A model generated the notes under the pieces. That model made no database searches and was not told where the DNA came from. It worked only from the letters and a program-made list of their open reading frames with translations. A DNA stretch of 20,253 nt, taken from the NCBI GenBank assembly GCA_046590705.1, contig JBKJUK010000259.1:1-20253 (forward strand). Direction: 5' to 3'. Positions 5,953 to 15,034 of the stretch are shown here, piece after piece. The position numbers were made by a program, and so were the translations under genes. Numbering within the stretch: the stretch's first letter is position 1; the number at the start of each line of letters is the position of its first letter. Source of the DNA: JBKJUK01 sp046590705 (lineage in GTDB: Bacteria; Acidobacteriota; Thermoanaerobaculia; Gp7-AA8).

Positions 5953-7297
5953 GCAGCGAAGCACCCTGCGTACGGATCACCTCGCGATAGTAGTGAGCAC
6001 TTTTCTTGAGCGTGCGCTGTTGCGTTGCGAAGTCGACGTGAACGATCCCGAAACGCTTGGTGAAGCCGTGACTCCACTCGAGGTTATCGAAAAGCGACCA
6101 GGCAAAGTATCCGCGGACATCGACCCCTTTGCTGATCGCGCGCGCCATCGCTCGAAGATGTTCCCGGTAGTAGTACACGCGCAGCGGATCGTCGACCGGG
6201 TTACTCAGTGCCACCGGTGAATCGTAGAACGCCGCGCCGTTCTCAGTGACGTAAACGGGCATACTGCCGTAGCGATCTTTAAACCAGTGCAGGACCGCTT
6301 CGAACGCAGGCGGAAAGACCTCCCACCCGGTCTCTGTTCGAAGCGCATTGTTCTGAGGTACTCGTCGTGCGCGCTCGATCGGCACGGTCGGATCAGCCTC
6401 AGTGACCGCGCGCAGGTAATAGTTGATTCCGACGAAGTCGAGTTTCTCGCCGATCTCGGTGAAGTCAGCCGAGGGGAAATCTGGCCAGGCATCCCCCCAC
6501 ATGTCGGGGAACTCGTCGGGATAGGCGCCACGGAAAATTGGATCGAGATAGTGCCGGTTCATGTAGGCGTCGGCCCGCGCGTTGGCGGCGAGGTCGAGCT
6601 CACTGTCCGAGGCGGAATATTTCGGTTCGAGATTCACGACGATGCCGATTGGTTTATGAATGTTCAGCGCGCGGAAAGCGCGCACGGCGCGACCGTGCGC
6701 GCGCAGAAGGTTGTGCGAGGCGAGTGGTGCCTCGTACATGTTGTCGTGACCCGGCGCGAGTGCTCCATGGAGATAGCCGCCGTCGACCACGACCCATGGC
6801 TCGTTGATCGTCGCCCACCACTCCACGCGATCTCCAATCGCTTTGAACATCACCTCGGCATACTCCGCAAACCAGTCAGCGATGTCGCGATTCAGCCAGC
6901 CGCCCCGATCGTCGAGGGCGGCAGGAAGATCCCAGTGATAAAGCGTGGCCATGGGACGAATTCCCTTGCTCACTAACTCGTCGGTGAGGCGCCGATAAAA
7001 GTCGAGTCCTCCCTGATTTACGCGGCCGTAGCCGTCAGGCAGGACGCGGCTCCACGAAATGCTGAAGCGGTAGGCCTGCAGCTCGAGCTCCTTCATGATC
7101 GCGACGTCGGCGGCGTAACGGTTGTAGTGATCGCAGGCTACGTCGCCGGTGTCGCCGTTGGTCATCCTGCCGGGGAGGCGATCGAAGCGCTGCCAGATGC
7201 TGCGACCAGCGCCATCTGCGAGAGGGGAGCCCTCGATCTGGTAGGCCGAGGTTGCGGCCCCCCAGACGAAATCCTCGGGGAAAGTGTAGTCTGACAT
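5942..7297 (-). CDS. Family GH1 beta-glucosidase, cytoplasmic
   Basis: The 451-residue length is normal for GH1. Two adjacent ATGs exist (7300 and 7297). The AGGAGG site at 7302-7307 is only 1 nt from the first but 4 nt from the second, so 7297 is preferred. Numbering from there, the family N-terminal motif FPEDFVWGAATSAYQIEG is at about 6-23. The acid/base Glu166 lies in TINEPW and the nucleophile Glu352 in VTENG. The C-terminal GYFAWSLFDNLEWSHGF, with its sugar-binding Trp and Glu residues, is intact. There is no signal peptide, so it acts in the cytoplasm, presumably on disaccharides or short beta-linked oligosaccharides delivered by the adjacent ABC importer, releasing glucose. It is divergent from the LacI-type regulator and shares its control region. 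Linkage preference cannot be read from sequence. Confidence 0.95.
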   Translation of the reverse strand: MSDYTFPEDFVWGAATSAYQIEGSPLADGAGRSIWQRFDRLPGRMTNGDTGDVACDHYNRYAADVAIMKELELQAYRFSISWSRVLPDGYGRVNQGGLDFYRRLTDELVSKGIRPMATLYHWDLPAALDDRGGWLNRDIADWFAEYAEVMFKAIGDRVEWWATINEPWVVVDGGYLHGALAPGHDNMYEAPLASHNLLRAHGRAVRAFRALNIHKPIGIVVNLEPKYSASDSELDLAANARADAYMNRHYLDPIFRGAYPDEFPDMWGDAWPDFPSADFTEIGEKLDFVGINYYLRAVTEADPTVPIERARRVPQNNALRTETGWEVFPPAFEAVLHWFKDRYGSMPVYVTENGAAFYDSPVALSNPVDDPLRVYYYREHLRAMARAISKGVDVRGYFAWSLFDNLEWSHGFTKRFGIVHVDFATQQRTLKKSAHYYREVIRTQGASLHDD

Positions 7298-7382
7298 CAT
7301 CCCTCCTATTGCAACCCGCTTCGAACAACCTCGGTAAGGCGCAGGCCCGAAGCCCTCGCACCAGCGTTGTAGGTCCGCCCCG

Positions 7383-7411
7383 TTGACATGTCCGCGAGCG
7401 GGGAGTAGCGT
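7383..7411 (+). promoter_or_regulatory. Sigma-70-like promoter of the regulator operon
   Basis: A perfect -35 TTGACA (7383-7388) is followed after exactly 17 bp by TAGCGT (7406-7411), a moderate -10 that keeps the conserved TA...T. Transcription would begin near 7418, immediately before the operator. The GH1 promoter on the other strand is not evident. Confidence 0.55.
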
Positions 7412-7420
7412 ATCGCAAAA

Positions 7421-7434
7421 TGTAACCGGTTACA
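7421..7434. promoter_or_regulatory. LacI-family operator palindrome
   Basis: TGTAACCGGTTACA is a perfect 14-bp palindrome with the central CG typical of LacI/GalR-family operators. It sits between the predicted transcription start (about 7418) and the regulator's ATG (7437). It would block its own operon when bound and, being 124 bp upstream of the GH1 start, may also affect that divergent gene. I saw no second exact copy in the window. Confidence 0.8.
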
Positions 7435-7436
7435 TC

Positions 7437-8516
7437 ATGAATGCGAAAAGAGTGGAAAACAGCGCAACGCATCGTCTCGGACGTGCGGCGACGATCCGCG
7501 ACGTAGCGGCCAGAGCCGGCGTCTCGGTGGCCACGGTTTCACGCGCTCTGAACAATACCGACGTCGTGCGGGAGGAGACCTCGCGCTCCGTTCTGGATGC
7601 CGCGAAGGCGCTGCGGTACGTAGCGAACACTGCGGCGCGGAGTCTCAGCGTGCGCCGCATGCACACGGTCGGCGTGCTGCTGCCCGATGTTCATGGTCAG
7701 TTCTTTTCTGAAGTCATTCGAGGCGCGGACGCGGCAGCCAGAGCAGCAGGGTTCCACCTTCTCGTTTCTGGTTGGCACAGCGACTCGACCGAGATGTTCG
7801 AAGTGATTCAAACGATGCGCGGGCGCGTAGACGGGCTGTTGCTGATGGCTCCGAACCTGTCACTCTCGTCACTGCGCGAAGAGATGGCGTTCAACCTCCC
7901 GCTGGTGCTGCTGAACTCGAACGACAGAAAGCATGCAGCCGTCACGATCGACAACTACGGCGGCGCTGGGACGATGATGCGGCATCTCGCATCACTCGGG
8001 CACAAGCGCATTGGTTTCCTGAAAGGACCATCACACAACGTCGACGCTTGGGAGAGGCTGCGCGGGTACAGGCATGCGATGAGGAAAGCTGGCGCCGCCG
8101 AGAACGCCGTCGAATTGAACGGTGACTTTACTGAGGAGTCGGGACGAGCCGCCGCGAGAACTTTGCTTGAGCGAGGTTCGCTACCGACCGCCCTGTTCGC
8201 AGCGAACGACTCGATGGCGATCGGGTTGATTTCAGAGTTGACGCAGTCGGGAGTCGACGTGCCGGGTGATATCGCCGTGGCCGGCTTCGACGACATTGCC
8301 GTTGCGCGTTACATCACTCCAGCGCTCACCACCATGCACGTCGATATCTCGAACCTCGGAGCGCGTGCGTTCGCACTGCTGCTCACTGCGCTTCAGGATG
8401 GAATAGCGCATCACGAACTGATCTCAACTTCGCTCGTCGTCAGAACTTCCTGCGGCGCGCGCTCTATCAAACCAGTGGAAGCGGCGACTGCTTCCGTAGC
8501 TAAGCGAAGAAAATGA
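7437..8516 (+). CDS. LacI-family transcriptional regulator of the sugar locus
   Basis: The 359-residue protein has an N-terminal helix-turn-helix (TIRDVAARAGVSVATVSRAL, about 19-38), a hinge helix (YVANTAARSL, 61-70) and a periplasmic-binding-protein-like effector domain (about 76-345, with GFDDIAVARYITPALTT near the end). ATG 7437 was chosen because translation from upstream starts would read through the operator and promoter. There is no clear Shine-Dalgarno sequence, and the leader would consist almost entirely of the operator. It is likely a repressor relieved by an imported or processed sugar, and autoregulated. Its stop is 14 nt before the receptor start chosen here, so regulator and receptor are probably co-transcribed. 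The extra 15 residues before the usual family start are unremarkable. Ligand unknown. Confidence 0.92.
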   Translation: MNAKRVENSATHRLGRAATIRDVAARAGVSVATVSRALNNTDVVREETSRSVLDAAKALRYVANTAARSLSVRRMHTVGVLLPDVHGQFFSEVIRGADAAARAAGFHLLVSGWHSDSTEMFEVIQTMRGRVDGLLLMAPNLSLSSLREEMAFNLPLVLLNSNDRKHAAVTIDNYGGAGTMMRHLASLGHKRIGFLKGPSHNVDAWERLRGYRHAMRKAGAAENAVELNGDFTEESGRAAARTLLERGSLPTALFAANDSMAIGLISELTQSGVDVPGDIAVAGFDDIAVARYITPALTTMHVDISNLGARAFALLLTALQDGIAHHELISTSLVVRTSCGARSIKPVEAATASVAKRRK

Positions 8517-8530
8517 ATGAGGAGAGAACT

Positions 8531-11335
8531 ATGCGACCAGGGAATCTCAGAAGTATGAGCAGAATGTTCATGGTCCTGGTGCTGCTCGTTGCGAGCGCCA
8601 CTACGGCGCTGCAAGCGCAGACCACGACCTCGTCGATCCGCGGCAGGATTACCGACGACGGCGGCAATGCTTTTCCGAATGCCGAGGTGACGGCGACCTC
8701 GACATCGAGCGGCTACACACACGCGACGACGGCGGGGGCCGATGGGTCTTTTGTTCTTGGCGGTCTGACTCCTGGTGAGTACCGGATCGGAGTAGTAGGA
8801 CCCGGGTACAGCGGGACGACCCGGAACGTCACACTTCTCGTCGGACAGACCGTAGCGATCGACTTCAAGCTGAGTCCGGAAGCCGTTTTGATGGAACAGG
8901 TGACGGTGGTCGGCGACGTTCCTGTCGAGTTGCACTCCTCGCAGGTGGCGACGAATGTGACGAGACAACAGATTGAAAATTTGCCGCAGAACGATCGCAA
9001 CTTCCTCAACTTTGCTGCACTCGCGCCTGGTGTGCTGCTCGGAAACGACGAGTTCCGCAAAGAAGTGAAAGCTGGAGCGCAGGGATCGTCAGCAACCAAC
9101 GTATTCATTGACGGCGTGAGCTTCAAAAACGATGTCATTCAGGGCGGTGTCGTCGGGCAGGACGCGTCGCGCGGAAATCCCTTCCCGCAAAACGCTGTGC
9201 AGGAGTTCCGTGTCATCACGCAGAACTACAGTGCCGAGTACCAGCGGGCATCCAGCGCAATCATCACGGCGATCACGAAGTCGGGATCGAATCGGATGTC
9301 CGGCGATGCGTTCTACCTCTATCAGGACAAAGACCTCGTCGACGAGAACCCGCTTAACGGGCAGAATCCCGAGTACGAGCGCAGTCAGTACGGAATCAAC
9401 TTCGGCGGGCCGATCATCCGTGATCGGATGCATTACTTCTTCTCGTACGAGGCCAATGATCAGAACCGGGAGGAAACTGTCGTTCTGGGCGGCGGCTTCC
9501 AGAACGATCCGGCACTGCGCCAGCGACTCAGGTCGTACACGGGGACGTTCGGTTCTCCTTTCCGCTCCGACCTTGCGTTCGGGAAAGTGAGCTTCCAGCC
9601 AGCCGGGCAGCAGCTGTTCGAGTTGAGCGCGAACAACCGCGCCGAGACCGACATCCGGGGATTCGGCGGTGAAACGAGCTTTGAATCGGCGGAGAACGTC
9701 GAGAACGATGTCTTCGGTACGACCCTTCGGCATCAGTTCACCGCCAACACCTGGCTCAATGAAGCGTCGGCGAGCTATCAGGATTTCGAATGGAATCCGC
9801 ATCCGCTGGACTCGGAGTCCGTCGGGCTCGTCTACGAAGGACTTCTTCGTATCGGCGGTCGTGACACCGAGCAGCAGATCGGTCAATCGCGGTTTGCGCT
9901 GCGCGACGACATCACCTTCACTGGCTTGAACTTCATCACCGGTGATCACACCTTTAAAACAGGGGTCATCGCCGAGTTCCTCGATTACACGGTCACCAAG
10001 TTCTTCGAGGAGAATCCGCGCTACTTCTTCCGCTCTGACCTGGGTTCGGCCATCCCGTACAAGGCGCGCTACGGCTTCGGAAATCCCGACATGTCGGCCA
10101 GCAATGAGCAGTTCGGCATCTACTTCCAGGACGACTGGTCGATCAACAGCAGACTGACGCTGAATCTCGGACTTCGCTGGGACTACGAAACGAACATGAT
10201 CGACACCGACTACCAGACGCCTGCCCTGGTGCGTGAGCGGTTGGGCGGTCAGTTCCCGGCGAACTACTTCACCGACGGCAACGACCGTTCCCCCAAGACC
10301 GACATGTTTCAGCCACGTCTCGGATTCGCATACGATCTGTTGGAAAACTCGCGTACCGTCGTCTTTGGCGGCGCAGGTCGTTATTACGACCGCAATCTCT
10401 TCAACAATACTCTCGACGAGCGGTTCCGCCTCCAGCACTCAGTGGGCGAGTTCTTTTTCTCTGCAGATGGATCACCCGTCTTCGGGCAGCCGGCAGTCAA
10501 GTGGGATCCACGTTATCTGACGCGCGCCGGACTGCAGGAAGTGCTGGCAACCGGGCGCACCGGAAAACCGGAAGTATTCCTGATCGAGAACGACACCCGC
10601 GTCCCATATTCCGACCAGTGGAACCTCGGTGTGCGTCAGGCGTTCGGCCCGATCCTGGCGTCAGCAACCTACGCGAACATCCGCAGCAAAAACGGGTTCA
10701 GTTATCTGTGGGGAGCGGGAAGATGCTGTCCACAGTTTCACCCGGCTTACGGCAACGTGCTGATCTCGTCTGACGACGTCAGGACCTGGTACGAAGCGGT
10801 CTACCTTCAGCTCGACCGCCCCTACAGCGAGCAGTCACGCTACGGCTTCAACTTCGCCTACACCTGGGCGGAGGCCGAGCAGATTGGCGGCGATCTTTTC
10901 AGTCTCGACCTGCCGAAGATCACCGACTGGCCGCGTTACGGAACACCAGGTACCCAGGATCATCGGGTCGTGGCCAATGCGACGGTCCGCATTCCGTGGC
11001 AGACGCGCCTCGCGACCCTCGTGCAGTACAGCTCGGGCGATAAGTTCCGCATCAACGATTTCAAGAAGGGCTTCTGTGTCGGTTGCTACAACCCGGCCAC
11101 GGGCGAGGGGCCGAGTTGGACGACGGTTGACCTTCGCGTCGATAAGGACTTTGGCCTTGGTAGATCACGGCGCATCGGCATTTCGCTGGAAGCGTTCAAT
11201 ATTTTCAACGAAGAACGCTATGCATTTTTCCAGGATTTCAACCCGCCTGAGGGAAATCCAAACCTCGGAAAACCGACGGCAATCGTTGCGGGTTCGCAAC
11301 GCCGCTACCAGATCGGTTTACGAATAGGGTTGTGA
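8531..11335 (+). CDS. TonB-dependent outer-membrane receptor with carboxypeptidase-regulatory-like domain
   Basis: The 934-residue receptor starts at ATG 8531, preceded by GAGGAGA (8519-8525). Another ATG at 8513 overlaps the LacI stop but has no good ribosome site. The signal peptide spans 1-29 (LRSMSRMFMVLVLLVASATTALQA, cleaved before QTTT). A CarboxypepD_reg-like beta-sandwich follows (about 35-115), then a possible TonB box (EQVTVVGD, about 122-129), a plug domain (about 135-260, with NVFIDGV and the ITAITKSGSN element) and a long beta-barrel ending in YQIGLRIGL. The terminal residue is Leu, where Phe is commoner. This architecture is typical of acidobacterial receptors that take up glycans across the outer membrane, playing a SusC-like role. 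No SusD partner is present. The downstream lipoprotein hydrolase and solute-binding protein suggest it feeds the same pathway. Confidence 0.92.
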   Translation: MRPGNLRSMSRMFMVLVLLVASATTALQAQTTTSSIRGRITDDGGNAFPNAEVTATSTSSGYTHATTAGADGSFVLGGLTPGEYRIGVVGPGYSGTTRNVTLLVGQTVAIDFKLSPEAVLMEQVTVVGDVPVELHSSQVATNVTRQQIENLPQNDRNFLNFAALAPGVLLGNDEFRKEVKAGAQGSSATNVFIDGVSFKNDVIQGGVVGQDASRGNPFPQNAVQEFRVITQNYSAEYQRASSAIITAITKSGSNRMSGDAFYLYQDKDLVDENPLNGQNPEYERSQYGINFGGPIIRDRMHYFFSYEANDQNREETVVLGGGFQNDPALRQRLRSYTGTFGSPFRSDLAFGKVSFQPAGQQLFELSANNRAETDIRGFGGETSFESAENVENDVFGTTLRHQFTANTWLNEASASYQDFEWNPHPLDSESVGLVYEGLLRIGGRDTEQQIGQSRFALRDDITFTGLNFITGDHTFKTGVIAEFLDYTVTKFFEENPRYFFRSDLGSAIPYKARYGFGNPDMSASNEQFGIYFQDDWSINSRLTLNLGLRWDYETNMIDTDYQTPALVRERLGGQFPANYFTDGNDRSPKTDMFQPRLGFAYDLLENSRTVVFGGAGRYYDRNLFNNTLDERFRLQHSVGEFFFSADGSPVFGQPAVKWDPRYLTRAGLQEVLATGRTGKPEVFLIENDTRVPYSDQWNLGVRQAFGPILASATYANIRSKNGFSYLWGAGRCCPQFHPAYGNVLISSDDVRTWYEAVYLQLDRPYSEQSRYGFNFAYTWAEAEQIGGDLFSLDLPKITDWPRYGTPGTQDHRVVANATVRIPWQTRLATLVQYSSGDKFRINDFKKGFCVGCYNPATGEGPSWTTVDLRVDKDFGLGRSRRIGISLEAFNIFNEERYAFFQDFNPPEGNPNLGKPTAIVAGSQRRYQIGLRIGL

Positions 11336-11348
11336 CGAAGGTGAACGA

Positions 11349-11399
11349 ACATCGATCGTAGACCGACGCCTGGTGTGCGTCCGTCACTTCGATCGATGT
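11349..11399. promoter_or_regulatory. Two-tier stem-loop after the receptor gene
   Basis: The arms ACATCGATCG (11349-11358) and CGATCGATGT (11390-11399) are perfectly complementary. The enclosed loop holds a smaller GACGC/GCGTC stem (11365-11369 and 11377-11381). It lies 14 nt after the receptor stop. No T-run follows, so it may be an RNA-processing or stabilising structure and not a classical terminator. Confidence 0.5.
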
Positions 11400-11416
11400 C
11401 GAAACGTGGCTTTCAG

Positions 11417-11444
11417 GAAGAGGCGACCCGAGGGTCGCCTCTTC
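11417..11444. terminator. Strong perfect hairpin between receptor and lipoprotein hydrolase (attenuator or terminator)
   Basis: The arms GAAGAGGCGACCC (11417-11429) and GGGTCGCCTCTTC (11432-11444) are exact reverse complements of 13 bp, separated by only two bases. The stem ends 4 nt before the GGGAGG ribosome site of the next gene. A T-tract is absent on both sides, so full rho-independent termination is uncertain. Partial termination or a 3'-end-protecting role, lowering expression of downstream genes relative to the receptor, fits better. Confidence 0.55.
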
Positions 11445-11457
11445 CCATGGGAGGTTG

Positions 11458-12894
11458 ATGCGCGTGTTGAAGTCGGCCATTGCGGTTTTCACTTCTCTCC
11501 TTCTCGTCGCCTGTTCCGCGACTCTGCCGACAGGGGCGACGCAGGCAGCGACTCCGCGCGTTGCGGACTCCCGATCCAATGACTCGATCGTCGAAGATCT
11601 GCAGCACCGAACCTTTAACTGGTTCTGGGAGACGACGAACGCCCGGAACGGACTGGTGCCCGATCGATGGCCGGCGAAATCATTCTCGAGCATCGCCGCC
11701 GTAGGTTTCGGACTGACCGCATACGTCATCGGCGCGGAGCGAGGCTGGATCAGCCGCGAAGCTGCCGCTCAACGAACGCTCACCACGTTGCACTGGTTCC
11801 TGCAGGCACCGAGCGGCCCACAGGCGAGCGGCGTTACCGGGCACAAAGGTTTCTATTATCACTTCCTCGACATGGAGAGCGGCGAACGTTTCGAGAAAGT
11901 CGAGTTGTCGACGGTCGACACGACGCTCTTTCTCGCTGGGGCACTCTTCGCGCAGAGCTATTACGATCGGGATAACGCAACTGAAGCCGCCATTCGTGCC
12001 GCAGCGGAAGAGTTGTACCGGCGGCCGGAGTGGACATGGGCACTGGCCAGACCTCCGCGCATCAGCATGGGATGGACGCCTGAGCGTGGCCTGCTTGATT
12101 ACGACTGGAACGGCTACAACGAAGCGATGATCGTGCTGATCCTCGCACTCGGATCCCCGACACATCCGGTGAACGCTGATACCTGGACCGAGTACACGCG
12201 CACCTATCGATGGGATACGTTTTACGGGCAGGAGCACCTGAATTTCGCGCCGCTCTTCGGGCATCAGTACTCACATGTCTGGATCGACTTTCGAGGAATC
12301 CAGGATGCGTACATGCGCGAGAAGGGAATCGACTACTTCGAGAACTCCAGGAGGGCGACCCTCGCGCAGCGCGCCTACGCCATCGACAATCCGGGCGGGT
12401 GGCGAGATTACGGCGAGAACATCTGGGGGCTCACCGCCTGTGACGGACCGATGGATGCGACAGTGACGATCGACGGGCGCGCGCGCTCTTTCAAGTCCTA
12501 CACAGCGCGCGGCGCCGCGGCTGGAGAGATCAACGATGACGGCACGATCGCACCGACTGCTGCCGCTTCAGCGATCGTCTTCACTCCGGAAATCTCGATC
12601 GCAGCGATCAGGGAGATGAGCACGCGCTACGGCGCGAACCTGTACGGCAAGTATGGTTTTCTCGATGCCTTCAATCCGACACTTCGTGAGACGAGGGAAC
12701 TCAAGCACGGCCGCGTTGATCCGAACGCCGGATGGTTCGACGTCGATTACCTCGGCATCGATCAGGGTCCGATCATTGCGATGATCGAGAACCATCGAAG
12801 CGAGTTGGTCTGGCGAACGATGAAGAAGAATCCCCATGTCATTCGTGGTTTGAAGCGAGCTGGATTCACGGGCGGATGGCTGGAAGGGAAGTGA
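11458..12894 (+). CDS. GH144-like (glycoamylase-domain) glucanase lipoprotein
   Basis: The 478-residue protein starts at ATG 11458 with GGGAGG (11449-11454) upstream; a TTG three bases earlier is less likely. The lipoprotein signal peptide ends at Cys19 (SLLLVAC), so the enzyme is anchored to a membrane, probably the outer one. The rest is a single (alpha/alpha)6-type domain with hallmarks of the Pfam glycoamylase group used by GH144: NGLVPDRW, SSIAAVGFGLTAY, GFYYHFLDM, ELSTVDTTLFLAG, FGHQYSHVWIDFRG and IWGLTACDGP. Characterised GH144 enzymes are endo- or exo-acting beta-1,2-glucanases, so cleavage of beta-1,2-glucan to sophoro-oligosaccharides is the likely reaction. The stop overlaps the GTG start of the solute-binding protein by 4 nt, so the two are translationally coupled. 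Family call is strong; substrate is inference. Confidence 0.85.
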   Translation: MRVLKSAIAVFTSLLLVACSATLPTGATQAATPRVADSRSNDSIVEDLQHRTFNWFWETTNARNGLVPDRWPAKSFSSIAAVGFGLTAYVIGAERGWISREAAAQRTLTTLHWFLQAPSGPQASGVTGHKGFYYHFLDMESGERFEKVELSTVDTTLFLAGALFAQSYYDRDNATEAAIRAAAEELYRRPEWTWALARPPRISMGWTPERGLLDYDWNGYNEAMIVLILALGSPTHPVNADTWTEYTRTYRWDTFYGQEHLNFAPLFGHQYSHVWIDFRGIQDAYMREKGIDYFENSRRATLAQRAYAIDNPGGWRDYGENIWGLTACDGPMDATVTIDGRARSFKSYTARGAAAGEINDDGTIAPTAAASAIVFTPEISIAAIREMSTRYGANLYGKYGFLDAFNPTLRETRELKHGRVDPNAGWFDVDYLGIDQGPIIAMIENHRSELVWRTMKKNPHVIRGLKRAGFTGGWLEGK

Positions 12895-14159
12895 GCGAGC
12901 GGTGCACCTCCGCTCCGCTCGCTGTGATCCTGCTGCTGTTGCTCGGGTGTAGTGCTCCTGACGATTCGCGGGAGCGTGTCGAGTTCTGGGGGCTGGGGCG
13001 TGAGGGGGAGGAAGTAGCCCGAATGATTCCGGAATTCGAACGGCTTCATCCCGGAATCGATGTCATCGTCCAACAGATCCCCTGGACAGCGGCGCATGAA
13101 AAACTGTTGACCGGCTATGTCGGCGAATCGACTCCCGACGTCGCACAGATGGGAAACACCTGGATCCCGGAGTTCGAGGCCATCGATGCGCTCGACGAGC
13201 TGACCGTGATGGCGCAGCGATCGACAGTGATCGATGAGCGTGATTACTTTCCGGGGATATGGGCTACAAACAAGATCGGCGACAAACTGTACGGCGTGCC
13301 CTGGTACGTCGATGCGCGGGTTCTCTTTTATCGAAAGGACATTCTCGCCAGCGTCGGCTTTCCGGATGGTCCGCGTGACTGGGGTGAGCTGAGTGAAGCT
13401 CTACGTCTGATCAAGCAGGGAGGCAAAGCACGTTACGGCATCCTGCTTCCGACCACGGAATGGGAGCCGATCGTGAACTTTGCACTCTCCAACGGAGCGA
13501 CGGTGCTCAACGCCGGCGGTACGCGCGGCGCATTCCGCGATTCGCGTTTCGATGAAGCATTCAGATACTACGTGAGCATGTTCCGGAACGGATATTCTCC
13601 GGCGGTGAGCAACAACCAGATCGCAAATCTTTATCAACAATTTGCCGAAGGTGATTTTGCGATATACATCACCGGACCGTGGAACGTTGGAGAGTTCAAG
13701 AAAAGGCTTCCTCCGTCCATGGAAGGGAAGTGGGGGACTGCACCTCTTCCGGGACGCGCCGGAGGGCGGAGTGGTGTGTCGATGGCGGCTGGATCGAGCC
13801 TCGTGATTTTTCGCGCTTCAAAGCACAAGGCCGCCGCGCAGAAGCTGATCGAATATCTCTCACAGCCTCAACAGCAAATCAGGTTCTATGAATTGACTGG
13901 CGATCTTCCAGCGCGACGAAGCGCCTGGAACGCACCTGCACTGGCCAACGATCCCTACTTCCCCGCGTTCCGCAAACAGCTCGAGAGCGTTGCTCCGCTT
14001 CCTCAGGTGCCGGAGTGGGAACAGATCACGGCGGCAATCTACGATCAGGGGGAGGCGGCGGCCCGCGGGAAGGTCACGCCGGAGGCAGCGCTGATCACAC
14101 TCGACGCGAGAGCGGACGACCTGCTCGAGAAGCGGCGCTGGATGCTGACGAAGAAATGA
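12891..14159 (+). CDS. ABC sugar importer solute-binding lipoprotein (family 1)
   Basis: The start is taken as GTG 12891, which overlaps the preceding stop as GTGA and follows GGAAGGGA (12881-12888). This gives 422 residues and a clean lipoprotein signal: SERCTSAPLAVILLLLLGC, with Cys20 as the lipidated residue. Upstream starts would add unrelated sequence from another gene's frame. The mature part is a MalE/UgpB-type binding protein (EFWGLGREGEEVARMIPEFE, then DVAQMGNTWIPEF). It captures oligosaccharides in the periplasm and hands them to the two permeases encoded immediately downstream. Its stop overlaps the next ATG by 4 nt (ATGA). Ligand is inferred from neighbours only. Confidence 0.92.
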   Translation: MSERCTSAPLAVILLLLLGCSAPDDSRERVEFWGLGREGEEVARMIPEFERLHPGIDVIVQQIPWTAAHEKLLTGYVGESTPDVAQMGNTWIPEFEAIDALDELTVMAQRSTVIDERDYFPGIWATNKIGDKLYGVPWYVDARVLFYRKDILASVGFPDGPRDWGELSEALRLIKQGGKARYGILLPTTEWEPIVNFALSNGATVLNAGGTRGAFRDSRFDEAFRYYVSMFRNGYSPAVSNNQIANLYQQFAEGDFAIYITGPWNVGEFKKRLPPSMEGKWGTAPLPGRAGGRSGVSMAAGSSLVIFRASKHKAAAQKLIEYLSQPQQQIRFYELTGDLPARRSAWNAPALANDPYFPAFRKQLESVAPLPQVPEWEQITAAIYDQGEAAARGKVTPEAALITLDARADDLLEKRRWMLTKK

Positions 14160-15034
14160 GGGCCGAATCGAAAGCGGCAGTTCTCTTCCTTGCGCCGTCG
14201 ATGACGTTGCTGGCGCTCTTCTTTTTCCTGCCGGTCGTCGCGGGATTCGCCCTCAGTCTCACCGACTTCGATCTCTACTCGCTGGCCGATTACCGCAATC
14301 TCCGGTTCGTTGCGTTTCAAAACTATCTGGACCTCATCCAGAACGAGATTTTCTGGACGGCGTTTCTCAACACGCTCTACTTCGCCCTCGTGGGCGGGCC
14401 GCTCACGGTTGCGGTGTCGCTGGCGGCGGCGCTACTGGTCAACGCACGGCTGACGCGATTCAAGCCGATGTTCCGCACGATCTACTTTGCTCCAGTAGTT
14501 ACAACGCTGGTTGCGGTGGCGATCGTCTTTCGCTACCTCTACCATCCGCGGTTCGGCATGTTGAACCGTGCTCTGAACTTTGTAGGTCTCGAATCGATCG
14601 ATTTTCTTGGTGATCCGAAACTGGCGATGCTTTCGATCATCATTCTGGCTGTCTGGAAAGGCTTCGGTTACACGATGATCATCTTCATCACCGGCCTGCA
14701 GTCGATTCCGGAGGAGTTGTACGAGGCGGCAAAAATCGACGGCGCCGGGAAGTGGGGGCAGTTCAGGCACGTGACGCTACCGATGCTCGGTCCGACCTTT
14801 CTTTTCGTCGGGATCATCGTCGCGATCGGGCAGCTGCAGATCTTTGCCGAGCCCTATGTGATGACACGTGGTGGTCCGCTGAACAAGACCCTCACTGCGG
14901 TGATGATGATGTACGAGCAGGGGTTCCGATGGTGGCGGATGGGCTATGCGGCTTCGATCGCGTTCATCCTCTTCCTGGTGATCGCGGCGGCGACGCTGCT
15001 GCAACTGCGACTGCAGAAAAAGGAGCAGGCATGA
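14156..15034 (+). CDS. ABC sugar importer permease, MalF/UgpA type
   Basis: This 292-residue inner-membrane protein begins at ATG 14156, overlapping the binding-protein stop as ATGA. The longer open frame upstream is only a shadow of that gene. About six hydrophobic helices are visible, the first at about 8-32. The cytoplasmic EAA loop reads EELYEAAKIDGAGKWGQFRH followed by VTLPML, the contact site for the ATPase. It pairs with the MalG-type permease that follows with another 4-nt overlap. No long periplasmic insertion like that of enteric MalF is present. Confidence 0.94.
   Translation: MRAESKAAVLFLAPSMTLLALFFFLPVVAGFALSLTDFDLYSLADYRNLRFVAFQNYLDLIQNEIFWTAFLNTLYFALVGGPLTVAVSLAAALLVNARLTRFKPMFRTIYFAPVVTTLVAVAIVFRYLYHPRFGMLNRALNFVGLESIDFLGDPKLAMLSIIILAVWKGFGYTMIIFITGLQSIPEELYEAAKIDGAGKWGQFRHVTLPMLGPTFLFVGIIVAIGQLQIFAEPYVMTRGGPLNKTLTAVMMMYEQGFRWWRMGYAASIAFILFLVIAAATLLQLRLQKKEQA

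Noticed and set aside
9089..10438. A 449-codon minus-strand frame inside the TonB receptor
   Set aside because: It is the antisense shadow of a well-supported receptor gene in high-GC sequence. It has no recognisable motif and no ribosome site.
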